NCBI RefSeq assembly: GCF_013131805.1
Contig: NZ_JABJRC010000005.1
Location: 62,001-126,000 of the forward strand
Reading direction: 5' to 3'
From: Kribbella sandramycini
GTDB taxonomy: Bacteria > Actinomycetota > Actinomycetes > Propionibacteriales > Kribbellaceae
DNA length: 64,000 nt
Numbering within the stretch: the stretch's first letter is position 1; every line of letters begins with the position of its first letter. Of the stretch, positions 1 through 7,526 are shown piece by piece. The position numbers and the translations under genes were made by a program. The notes under the pieces were generated by a model. The model searched no databases, was not told the origin of the DNA, and saw nothing but the letters and a program-made list of their open reading frames with translations.

Positions 1-757
1 AGACCTCGTTGCTGCGGCTGTCGACATCGGTCCAGGCTTCGCCGTCGTTCGAGCCCTGCAGGGTCCAGTTCTTCGGGTCGCGGCCGACGAAGTCGTTCGC
101 CGAGGTCAGCGAGTACCTGGTCACCGCGGCCGGCTCGGCCAGCTTCATCGCGACCCAGCCGGTCGGCGCGAAGGCCAGCCACTTGGTGTTCGGGTTCGCG
201 TCGGTGAGCTTCTCCTTGGTCTCGTTCGGCGGGTTCTCCGCGCTCGCCGTAACCGTGGCCACCGGCCGCGGCGGGGGCAGCTGAGCGCCGACCGGACGCG
301 CGCCGACCAGGCCGGTGAACCACTCGGAGTCCGGCTGGAACTTCGACGCGTCGGCGATCCCGAGGTAGCCGTTACCGGCCTTGATGTAGTTCTGCAGCGC
401 GGTCTCCTGCTCGCGGCTGAGCGTGATGCCCTCCGCGGAGAGGAACACGACCGCGCGGTACGTCGCCAGCTTCGCCGGGGTGAACACGGCCGGGTCCGAG
501 CTGACGTGGACGGTCATCCCGTTGGCCTGCCCGATGCCGGCGATCGCGTCGGTCGCCCGTTCGACCGGATCCAGCTGGTCGTCGGGTTCGCCGCGGAACA
601 CCAGGACCTTGACCGCGACATCGTCGGCAGCGGTCGCGGCGACCGGGGCGGCTTGTGCGACCGGCGGCGTACTGCCCGGTTGCGCCACTTGGGTGCCGAA
701 CGTCAGTGCCGCAATGGTCAAAAGGGCAGCGCTACGCCGCCGACGGTTGAGCCTCAT
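1..757 (-). CDS. Secreted ThuA-like / F5/8-type C domain protein, C-terminus cut off
   Basis: The reverse strand reads open from an ATG at 757 to the window edge (252 codons, no stop). An AGGGGGAA ribosome site lies just upstream. The N-terminus MRLNRRRRSAALLTIAAL is a signal peptide. Residues about 45-140 resemble the ThuA (trehalose-utilisation-like) fold: a VKVLVFRGEPDD strand, the segment YRAVVFLSAEG, then GNGYLGIADASKF. Residues about 165-250 look like a discoidin/F5-8C carbohydrate-binding module (DANPNTKWLAF, then RYSLTSANDFVGRDPKNWTLQGSND). Such fusions are usually exported carbohydrate-related proteins. It starts 9 bp after the laccase gene stop and is probably co-transcribed with it. 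The exact function is unknown and the remainder lies outside the window. Confidence 0.8.
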   Translation of the reverse strand, partial: MRLNRRRRSAALLTIAALTFGTQVAQPGSTPPVAQAAPVAATAADDVAVKVLVFRGEPDDQLDPVERATDAIAGIGQANGMTVHVSSDPAVFTPAKLATYRAVVFLSAEGITLSREQETALQNYIKAGNGYLGIADASKFQPDSEWFTGLVGARPVGAQLPPPRPVATVTASAENPPNETKEKLTDANPNTKWLAFAPTGWVAMKLAEPAAVTRYSLTSANDFVGRDPKNWTLQGSNDGEAWTDVDSRSNEV

Positions 758-766
758 CGTTCCCCC

Positions 767-1768
767 TCAGCCGTGATGATTGGAGTGATCGGCCTGCGGT
801 GCGGCCACATGGTGGTGCTGGCGGAAGCGGTCGATCGCCGCCTGCGCGCCGGGCGGCATACTCCCGTCGGGGTTGCGGACCAGGAACAGGCCGACCATCC
901 CCTGATCGGAGTGCATCTGCACGTGGCAGTGGTACATCCACGCCCCCGGACCGACGCCTTCGCCGGCCAGCACCTGGAACCCGAACGAGCTGCCCGGGTC
1001 GAGGTTCTTGTTGTCGATCACCGGGCTCGGGTCGTTGGCGCCGGTGAGCATGCCGGTCCGCGTGTCGGCCCAGCGGTGCGCGTGCAGGTGGAACGTGTGC
1101 GGCAGGTTGCCGTGCCCGATGCAGACGAACTCGACCCGCTCCCCCTGCCGGGCCTCGAACATCGGCGTGTTCGGCGCCTTCTTGTTGTTGATCAGCATCT
1201 CGTTGAACACGACCGTGAACTGCCGATCCGGGATCAGGTCACCGCGGCGGCGGACGATCAGACCGCCGTACAGGCCCTTCTGGATCCCGATCGTGCCGTG
1301 GTCGTTCCCGAGCGCATGATCGTGGTAGTGCCAGTAGCCGGCGGTCCCGGGCAGGAAGCGGTTGCCACCGATGTCAACCTGCTTCCGGGACCGCCAGGTG
1401 TACGTTCGGGTCTCGCCGGGCTCGTTGAACGAGTCGTTCAGCGGGCTCCCGTCCGAGTTCACGTCGTAGTCGACGCCGTGCGCGTGGATCGACAACCGCT
1501 TGTCGGTGTTGTTCACCAACTCGATCTCGAGGGTGTCCCCCTCGTAGATCTCCAGCAACGGCCCGGGGATCGTCGCCTCCCCCGGCGCCAACCCGTACCC
1601 GTACAGATCTCCGGGCAACGGCTCGGCGTACAAGGTGATCTGGCGTACCACGCCAGCTTTCTCCGGGGCAGACGCCGAACCGCTCAGCACCGCTCCCCCG
1701 GCCACCGCAGCCGGTGTCACCAACACCGATCGCCGCGACAACCGCGAATTTCGGGCATGCTCGACCAT
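767..1768 (-). CDS. Two-domain multicopper oxidase (small laccase), Tat-exported
   Basis: A 333-residue protein that oxidises phenolic or metal substrates with reduction of O2 to water. The N-terminus has a twin-arginine signal (SRLSRRSVLVTPA), so it is exported folded with copper. Two cupredoxin domains carry the four His clusters of the two-domain family: HAHG, HYHDH, HTFHLHAH and YHCHVQMH, which supply one type 1 site and an inter-monomer trinuclear centre. The length matches Streptomyces SLAC/EpoA-type enzymes, which are trimers. A His-rich tail (RQHHHV and SNHHG) may help hold copper. The ATG at 1768 is preferred to the TTG one codon upstream because of a GGAG site. It lies upstream of the ThuA-like gene in the same direction. 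The substrate cannot be told from the sequence. Confidence 0.93.
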   Translation of the reverse strand: MVEHARNSRLSRRSVLVTPAAVAGGAVLSGSASAPEKAGVVRQITLYAEPLPGDLYGYGLAPGEATIPGPLLEIYEGDTLEIELVNNTDKRLSIHAHGVDYDVNSDGSPLNDSFNEPGETRTYTWRSRKQVDIGGNRFLPGTAGYWHYHDHALGNDHGTIGIQKGLYGGLIVRRRGDLIPDRQFTVVFNEMLINNKKAPNTPMFEARQGERVEFVCIGHGNLPHTFHLHAHRWADTRTGMLTGANDPSPVIDNKNLDPGSSFGFQVLAGEGVGPGAWMYHCHVQMHSDQGMVGLFLVRNPDGSMPPGAQAAIDRFRQHHHVAAPQADHSNHHG

Positions 1769-1890
1769 CAAGGGACTCCGTTCGGGCGGGAACGCGTGTC
1801 TCCAGGTGTAGTTCAGCCCGCACCCTACGTAGCCAGCCCGAAAATGTTAAGACCTTGCCGCATCTTTCTGTCGCACGTTGTCAGAAACTG

Positions 1891-1921
1891 GCAAGGCGCC
1901 GAGAGGTTCTCGGCGCCTTGC
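1891..1921 (-). terminator. Perfect 14-bp hairpin downstream of the subtilisin gene
   Basis: Arms 1891-1904 and 1908-1921 are perfectly complementary (GCAAGGCGCCGAGA and its reverse complement) with a 3-base loop. It begins 17 bp after the stop of the reverse-strand S8 peptidase gene and sits 120 bp or more upstream of the laccase start. There is no long T run, which is common for actinobacterial terminators. Confidence 0.75.
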
Positions 1922-1937
1922 GGTGGGTGGTTGGGGT

Positions 1938-3623
1938 TCAGTGGCGGCGGGTTACGGCGGCCCAGGCGTCGACGATGCCGTGGCCGTAGAAGCCGTTGAA
2001 GTTGCGAGTGCCTTCACAGAGGGCGTTGAACTCGTCGGGGCGGCCTTCGTTGGTGTAGGTCAGCAGCGGCGGGTTGGGGCAGGAGCGGGGCTGGGCGGTG
2101 TCCATCAGGATGCGGCCCACCTTGTCGGGGTCGAGGCCGAAGTCGCCGCGGGTCTTCTTGCCGTACTCGCTGACGATGAGGGCGGCGACGCCGGAGGCGT
2201 GCGGGGAGGCCATCGAGGTGCCTTGGAGGACGAAGTAGTAGCCGCAGCGGGTGTAGTCGGTGACTCCGGGCGGGCACTGCTTCTGGGCGCCGGCGGCGAT
2301 CCCGGCGGCGGTCAGCTCACCGGCGGCGTCGACGTGGCCGTTCACCTGGAGCTTGTTGACGGGGTACGTCGACAGGATCAGGTTGCCGTTGGTGCGGTGT
2401 TGCGGGGTGCCGAAGTAGTCGCGGAACCAGCCGCCGGGGGCGGAGACCTCGATCTGTTCGGTGCCGTAGTTGGAGTAGTCGGCCTTGGTGGTCGTCGGGC
2501 CGAGAGCCGAGACGCCGATCACGTGCGGGCCTTCGACCGGGAGGTCGAGGCAGGTCGCGTTGTCGATCGGGCGCGGGTATTCCTGGCCGGCCGGGAAGTC
2601 GGGGCTGGACAGGTCGGTGCGCGGCTTGCCGAGGTCCTCGTGGTTGTTGCCGAGAGAGCCGACCAGCGTGACGCCCCGGTTGTGGGCGTAGTTCAGGGCG
2701 CGTTTCATCGCCCGGATGATGGTCCGCTGCTCGGCCTGCGACTCGGGGCTGTCGGCCGGGTTGGCGGTGCAGTTGTAGAGCCACGGGTCGACGTAGAAGG
2801 ACATGTTGACGACGTCGAGCCGGACGTCGCCGGCGTACGTCAGCGCGTCGGTGACCGGGCCGAGGAACAGGTACCCGCTGTCCTGACCGCCGCGGATCTC
2901 GACCAGCGTCACGTTCGGGGCGACGCCGGAGACGCCGACGCCGTTGGCCGCGGCGCCGATCGTGCCGGCCACGTGGGTGCCGTGCCCGCTGTCGTCCCAG
3001 CCGACCGGGTCGACACAGCCACTGAACTCACAGACGCCGTCGATCTCGGGAATATCCGGTGCGAAGTTGCGGGACAGGTTCCAGTCGAAGTTCGGCGCGA
3101 TATCCGGGTTGCGGGCGTCGATCCCGGAGTCGAGGACGCCGACCTTGACCGCCTTCTTGCCCGGCTGGACCGTGCGCGCCAGATCCGAGCGCACCATCCG
3201 CAGACCCCACAGCTGACCGTCCAGCGGGTCCATCCCGACCGGCCGCTTGGCCGCCGGGCCGCGACCGGTCCGGCCGTTCTCGTGCTCGATGGTGAGCGGT
3301 TTCTGCTGCGGCGCGACGCCGACCGGCCGGCTCCGGGCCGCTCCCTCGATCACACTCGACGCCGACACCCGGGTCACGAACCCGGACGCCGCCGCCCGCA
3401 CGGTCACCGTGCCCAGATTCGCGTTCTCCTTGACCACTTCACCGCCGGCCTGCTTGATCGCCGCAACGGCCTGGCTCCGGTCCGCGCCCTCCTCGAGCAG
3501 GACCAGATACTCGGTGTTGCCCCCAGCAACACCCGCCCCGGCGCCCACCGGCGCCACGACCACGCCGGCGACCAGGACGAACGCCCCGGCCGCCGCCAGT
3601 AGACCTCTTCGGACATCTCTCAT
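1938..3623 (-). CDS. Secreted S8 (subtilisin) serine peptidase, 561 aa
   Basis: A subtilisin-family endopeptidase. The chosen ATG at 3623 is preceded by GGGAGGGG at good spacing. The order is a Sec signal peptide (RRGLLAAAGAFVLVAGVVV), an inhibitor_I9-like propeptide (about 35-95: EYLVLLEEGADRSQAVAAI), then the S8 domain. The catalytic triad is Asp165 (VLDSGID), His214 (SGHGTHVAG) and Ser470 (GTSMASPH), and an oxyanion Asn lies in GSLGNNHE. The stretch between His and Ser is longer than in classical subtilisins and holds Cys residues (CEFSGC, YNC, NATC, QKQC, TRC) that may form disulfides. It has its own terminator downstream. Likely a nutritional or developmental extracellular protease. Confidence 0.95.
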   Translation of the reverse strand: MRDVRRGLLAAAGAFVLVAGVVVAPVGAGAGVAGGNTEYLVLLEEGADRSQAVAAIKQAGGEVVKENANLGTVTVRAAASGFVTRVSASSVIEGAARSRPVGVAPQQKPLTIEHENGRTGRGPAAKRPVGMDPLDGQLWGLRMVRSDLARTVQPGKKAVKVGVLDSGIDARNPDIAPNFDWNLSRNFAPDIPEIDGVCEFSGCVDPVGWDDSGHGTHVAGTIGAAANGVGVSGVAPNVTLVEIRGGQDSGYLFLGPVTDALTYAGDVRLDVVNMSFYVDPWLYNCTANPADSPESQAEQRTIIRAMKRALNYAHNRGVTLVGSLGNNHEDLGKPRTDLSSPDFPAGQEYPRPIDNATCLDLPVEGPHVIGVSALGPTTTKADYSNYGTEQIEVSAPGGWFRDYFGTPQHRTNGNLILSTYPVNKLQVNGHVDAAGELTAAGIAAGAQKQCPPGVTDYTRCGYYFVLQGTSMASPHASGVAALIVSEYGKKTRGDFGLDPDKVGRILMDTAQPRSCPNPPLLTYTNEGRPDEFNALCEGTRNFNGFYGHGIVDAWAAVTRRH

Positions 3624-3738
3624 CAGTGAACCCCTCCCCTGAACACACATGGACGAGGCTCACGCTAGGTCGAAGTCCAGCACCCGAGAAGACGACGACG
3701 TTGTCAGAGGTCTAGGCAGTTTCGGGCCAAATTCCCAA

Positions 3739-4161
3739 TCAATCGCTTGCCTGATCAGCCGTACCGCCGTTCCGCCGGACGACGGCGGCATGCCACCCGA
3801 TCACGATCGGAACGATCACCAGCTCCAGCACCGTCGCCGCCCGGAACACCGGATGCGGCTTACCGGTCCGGCGCGCCGAGATCAGCCGCGGCACCCCGCC
3901 CACAGCAGCCGTCCCCAGCACCACCCGAGTCACCGTCGCCCGCTCCTCCGGCCGCCGAATCGACCACCACAACACCAGCCCGGCCATCGCCCAGAACGTG
4001 TTCACGAACCGGTACTCGCTGTCGACACTCGCCGTCGTCGGCCCGCCACCCGGCGCCGCCTTCGGCCCCCCGAGAATCCCACTCAACCCACTGGCCACCG
4101 GAACCGCACCCAACACACCCAGTGTCGCCAGCAACGCCTTACGTGACTTGGTCTCCGCCAT
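3739..4161 (-). CDS. Small four-helix membrane protein, DUF4345-like
   Basis: A 140-residue protein with four predicted membrane helices: ALLATLGVLGAVPVASGL, FWAMAGLVLWWSI, VTRVVLGTAAVGGV and VLELVIVPIVIGW. The layout and the segment RLISARRTGKPHPVF match the DUF4345 family by eye. The function of that family is unknown. The start at 4161 has no ribosome site but lies 6 bases after a TAGGCT box, which fits a leaderless transcript. It is divergent from the large subtilisin gene. Confidence 0.75.
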   Translation of the reverse strand: MAETKSRKALLATLGVLGAVPVASGLSGILGGPKAAPGGGPTTASVDSEYRFVNTFWAMAGLVLWWSIRRPEERATVTRVVLGTAAVGGVPRLISARRTGKPHPVFRAATVLELVIVPIVIGWHAAVVRRNGGTADQASD

Positions 4162-4173
4162 GCCCCGAGCCTA
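4162..4173 (-). promoter_or_regulatory. Leaderless-type -10 box before the DUF4345-like gene
   Basis: Read on the reverse strand, TAGGCT (4173-4168) is followed by six bases and then the ATG at 4161. This is the typical geometry of actinobacterial leaderless promoters (TAnnnT, start site at or next to the A of ATG). No convincing -35 is needed for such promoters. Confidence 0.5.
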
Positions 4174-4261
4174 GATCAGCCCCAGGCCGTCGATGTCTGG
4201 TGTGACATCGGGGCGGGGTTACGCATCGGAAGGGTAGTTACGTCGATGCGGAGGTAGGGCT

Positions 4262-7200
4262 TTGTTCGTGGGGCGAGTTGTTGTGGCGCTGGCGGTGGTT
4301 GCCAGTGGGAGTTTCGCTGGGCCGGCCGTTGCGGCGGGTGGGCCGACGGAGACGATCACGTTGGTTACTGGGGACACGGTGGTGATGCGCGCCTCGGGAG
4401 TTCCGGTGGCGACGGCGGGGCCGGGGCGGGGCGGGATGCGGTTTCAGGTCAGCCGGGTCGGTGGAGACACGTTTGTGGTGCCGTACGACGCGCTGCGGCT
4501 GACCGGGGCGGGCAAGGTGGATCGGCGGCTGTTCAATGTCACGAAGCTTGCCGCGCTCGGGTACGGGGATCGGGCGCGGGGTGATATCCCGTTGATCGTC
4601 GAGGGGACGGCGCGGGCCGCGGCCGGGGTTCGGCGGGAGCCCAAGGATCGGGTGGGCGAGTTCTGGAAGAGCTTGCAGCACAAGGCGAAAGCGACGACCG
4701 GTATGACGAAGGTCTGGCTGGACGGCAAGGTCACGGCCACGCTCGATCGCAGTGTGCCGCAGATCGGCGCGCCGACGGCTTGGCGGGCCGGGCAGACCGG
4801 GTCGGGGACGAAGGTCGCCGTACTGGACTCCGGGATCGACACCTCGCATCCCGATCTGACCGACGCCGTCGTCCAGGCGCAGGATTTCACCGAGAGCGGG
4901 TCCGGTACGGACGATCGGTCGGGGCACGGGACACATGTCGCTTCGACGATCGCGGGCAGTGGGGCAGCGTCGGGCGGGAAGTACAAAGGCGTCGCGCCGG
5001 GCGCGAAACTGCTGAACGGCAAGGTGCTGGACGACGACGGCGACGGCTCGGAGTCCGCCGTACTGGCCGGGATGGAGTGGGCCGCCGCGCAGGGCGCGGA
5101 GGTGGTGAACCTCAGCCTGGGTTCGAAGTTCCCGACCGATGGGAAGAGCCCGCTCGACCTGGCCGTCGACCGGCTCACCGCGGAGACCGGCACGTTGTTC
5201 GTGGCCGCGGCCGGCAACAACGGTCCCGGCAGCCAGACCGTGAGCAGTCCGGCCGCGGCCGACGCCGCGCTGGCGGTCGGGGCGGTCGACCACGAGGATC
5301 GGTTGGCCGAATTCTCGTCCCGTGGACCGCGCGCCGGTGACGCCGCGATCAAGCCCGACCTCACCGCGCCCGGCGTCGGGATCGTGGCCGCCCGGGCCAA
5401 GAACGCAGTGATCGGTACGCCGGTCGACGCGTCCTACCTGGCCATGGACGGTACGTCGATGGCCGCGCCACACGTCGCCGGTGCTGCAGCGATCCTGGCC
5501 GGCCAGCACCCGGAGTGGACGCCCGCGGAACTGAAGGCCGCCCTGATGGGCAGTGCCGAACCGAACCCGGCGCTCACGGTTTACCAGCAAGGCGCCGGCC
5601 GAGCGGACGTCGGACGCGCGGCGACCCAGCAGGTCCGAGCGGATGCCGGCAGCATCGACTTCGGCGAGGCCCGCTGGCCGCATGACGACGACAAGCCCGT
5701 ACGGCGGACCGTCAACTACCGCAACGACGGCGACCAGCCGGTCACGCTCACGCTCAGCACCAGCGACCTCAAAGGCCCGCAAGGTGCCGCCGTCCCCGCA
5801 GGGATGTTCGTACTGTCGGCAACGACGGTGACCGTGCCGGCACACGGCTCGGCCGCGGTCGACGTAGTTGCGAACCCCGCGGTCAGCGGTCCGGACGGGA
5901 CCTACCAGGGCGGCGTCGTGGCGACCGCCGGAACCACCCGGGTGCGCACCGCTGTGGCGCTCTACCGCGAACCCGAGAGCTACGACGTGACCGTCCGGGC
6001 CATCGGTCACGACGGGCAGCCGGCGCCGCTGAGCCACTTCATGATCGCCAATGTGGATCGGCCCGGATTCGTCGTCCGGGACGGATCCGCGGAGCAGTTC
6101 GTCCTGCGGCTGCCGAAGGGAACCTATTACTGGGAGGGCTTCCAGGAGCGGATGATCAGCGAGCAGCCGTTCGCGTTCGGCTCGGAGCACTTCTTCGAGC
6201 CGAATTTCGCGATCGCGACGGACACCATGCTGACTCTCGATGCGCGCGATACCGTGCCGCTCGTCCTGCGCAGCGATCGCCCCGAGGCCGATCAGGCCGC
6301 GCTGGGCTTCGACAGCTGGCGGGATACGCCGTACGGCGGGAAGGCGTCCGTCGGCGGCTCGACCGGCGGCACCGAAGCCTTCCCGATGGCCAACGAAACC
6401 CGAGTTCGGCCGTCGCAGACGTCGGCGCCGGGCGCGTACTTCTTCAGCGCCCAAGCCCTGCTGGCCAAGCTGGACGGCCACGGTGGCTGGTCAGGCAGTC
6501 CGTACCAGTACCACCTGAAGTGGCACCAGGACGGCCGTGTGCCGCGCACTCTGGACCGCCGGTTCCGGGATCGCGACCTGGCCGAGCAGACGACGGTCAT
6601 CGCGGCTCAGGCGCCCGGCGAGTTGGTCACGAAGGACCTGGTCACCACGGTCAGCACGCCGGGAAAGATCGTCGAACGCTACTCACCGGGGTACGAGTTC
6701 GAGCCGGGCACCCTGACCCGGCGCAGCGCCGACGGCCAACTGCTGATGAGCCAGGGCAAGAGCACGCCCAGGTTCTTTGCCACCAAGGGCGTCGCGCCGC
6801 CTGCCCGCTGGAACGTCGGGCCGTTCATGCCGGCCGACGACACCGATCGGGGCAGTCGGCGTACCGGCGACGCAATCGACGTTCAGCTCTGGATGTACTC
6901 CGATCAGGATCTCGACCACACCGGCGACTCGCTGGTCGACTCCGGCCGTACGCGCCTGCTCCGCGACGGTGTCGAGATTGCCGCGTTCGACTACCCCGGG
7001 GAGTTGACCGCCGACGTACCAGCAGGCTCGGCTACCTACCGCCTGGAGGTCGAGAGCTCCCGCAGCATCACGCCGTTCTCGACCCGGCAATCAGCCGCCT
7101 GGACGTTCCGCTCCAGCACCACCGCCGAACCCACCCCACTACCCCTGCTGTTCATCCGGTTCGCCCCCAACCTCGACCACCGCAACCAGGCGCCCAGCGG

Positions 7201-7426
7201 CACCCGGTACGCCGTCCCGGTCCAACTGTCCGCCGGCAAGCTCACCGCGGTCGAAGCCTCCTACGACGACGGCGCCACCTGGCGACCCGCAAAACTCCAA
7301 GGCGACAAAGCCCTTCTCGACCACCCCCACGGCAACGGCTACGTATCCCTTCGAGCCACCGCACTAGATGCCGCAGGCAATAGATCCGAACAGACCGTCA
7401 TCCATGCCTACAAGCTGACCGGGTAG
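4262..7426 (+). CDS. Large secreted S8 serine peptidase, 1054 aa
   Basis: A multi-domain subtilisin. A TTG start at 4262 is chosen because GGAGGT (4250-4255) lies six bases upstream and no in-frame ATG exists there. A signal peptide (VVVALAVVASGSFAGPAVAA) is followed by a propeptide to about residue 175, then the S8 domain with Asp189 (VLDSGID), His222 (GHGTHV), an oxyanion Asn (AGNNGPG) and Ser399 (GTSMAAPH). Residues about 460-560 look like an Ig-like beta-sandwich that follows many actinobacterial S8 domains. The remaining 500 residues are beta-rich and not recognised. The last segment DAAGNRSEQTVIHAYKL resembles Ig-like folds. Such enzymes are exported proteases; the long C-terminus may bind substrate or cell wall. 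Confidence 0.93.
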   Translation: MFVGRVVVALAVVASGSFAGPAVAAGGPTETITLVTGDTVVMRASGVPVATAGPGRGGMRFQVSRVGGDTFVVPYDALRLTGAGKVDRRLFNVTKLAALGYGDRARGDIPLIVEGTARAAAGVRREPKDRVGEFWKSLQHKAKATTGMTKVWLDGKVTATLDRSVPQIGAPTAWRAGQTGSGTKVAVLDSGIDTSHPDLTDAVVQAQDFTESGSGTDDRSGHGTHVASTIAGSGAASGGKYKGVAPGAKLLNGKVLDDDGDGSESAVLAGMEWAAAQGAEVVNLSLGSKFPTDGKSPLDLAVDRLTAETGTLFVAAAGNNGPGSQTVSSPAAADAALAVGAVDHEDRLAEFSSRGPRAGDAAIKPDLTAPGVGIVAARAKNAVIGTPVDASYLAMDGTSMAAPHVAGAAAILAGQHPEWTPAELKAALMGSAEPNPALTVYQQGAGRADVGRAATQQVRADAGSIDFGEARWPHDDDKPVRRTVNYRNDGDQPVTLTLSTSDLKGPQGAAVPAGMFVLSATTVTVPAHGSAAVDVVANPAVSGPDGTYQGGVVATAGTTRVRTAVALYREPESYDVTVRAIGHDGQPAPLSHFMIANVDRPGFVVRDGSAEQFVLRLPKGTYYWEGFQERMISEQPFAFGSEHFFEPNFAIATDTMLTLDARDTVPLVLRSDRPEADQAALGFDSWRDTPYGGKASVGGSTGGTEAFPMANETRVRPSQTSAPGAYFFSAQALLAKLDGHGGWSGSPYQYHLKWHQDGRVPRTLDRRFRDRDLAEQTTVIAAQAPGELVTKDLVTTVSTPGKIVERYSPGYEFEPGTLTRRSADGQLLMSQGKSTPRFFATKGVAPPARWNVGPFMPADDTDRGSRRTGDAIDVQLWMYSDQDLDHTGDSLVDSGRTRLLRDGVEIAAFDYPGELTADVPAGSATYRLEVESSRSITPFSTRQSAAWTFRSSTTAEPTPLPLLFIRFAPNLDHRNQAPSGTRYAVPVQLSAGKLTAVEASYDDGATWRPAKLQGDKALLDHPHGNGYVSLRATALDAAGNRSEQTVIHAYKLTG

Positions 7427-7435
7427 GTCGCGCCG

Positions 7436-7519
7436 GTACGGGCGGAGTACGGGCAGGGGGGTGTCGATTGTGGTTACCACAATCGACGTCCGCCGGTTCG
7501 TCCGCCCGTACTGGAGGTC
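7436..7519 (+). promoter_or_regulatory. Nested inverted-repeat leader ending at the ribosome site of the surface-protein gene
   Basis: Two perfect inverted repeats are nested. The outer arms of 11 bp lie at 7436-7446 (GTACGGGCGGA) and 7501-7511. The inner arms of 12 bp lie at 7463-7474 (GTCGATTGTGGT) and 7476-7487 around one central base. The ribosome site GGAGGT follows within a few bases of the outer stem, and the ATG is at 7527. In RNA this would make a closed two-stem structure abutting the start region. It could be a translational control element, an operator for a dimeric regulator (inner palindrome), or a terminator of the upstream peptidase gene (stop at 7426). Confidence 0.6.
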
Positions 7520-7526
7520 TTCCCCG

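Noticed and set aside
9..776. Forward open frames at the left edge
   Set aside because: The reverse frame through the same bases gives a signal peptide, ThuA-like and discoidin-like domains; the forward frames have no such features.
4238..6481. 747-codon reverse frame under the large subtilisin gene
   Set aside because: The forward frame has signal peptide and full Asp-His-Ser triad; the reverse frame has no recognisable domain and starts from no ribosome site.
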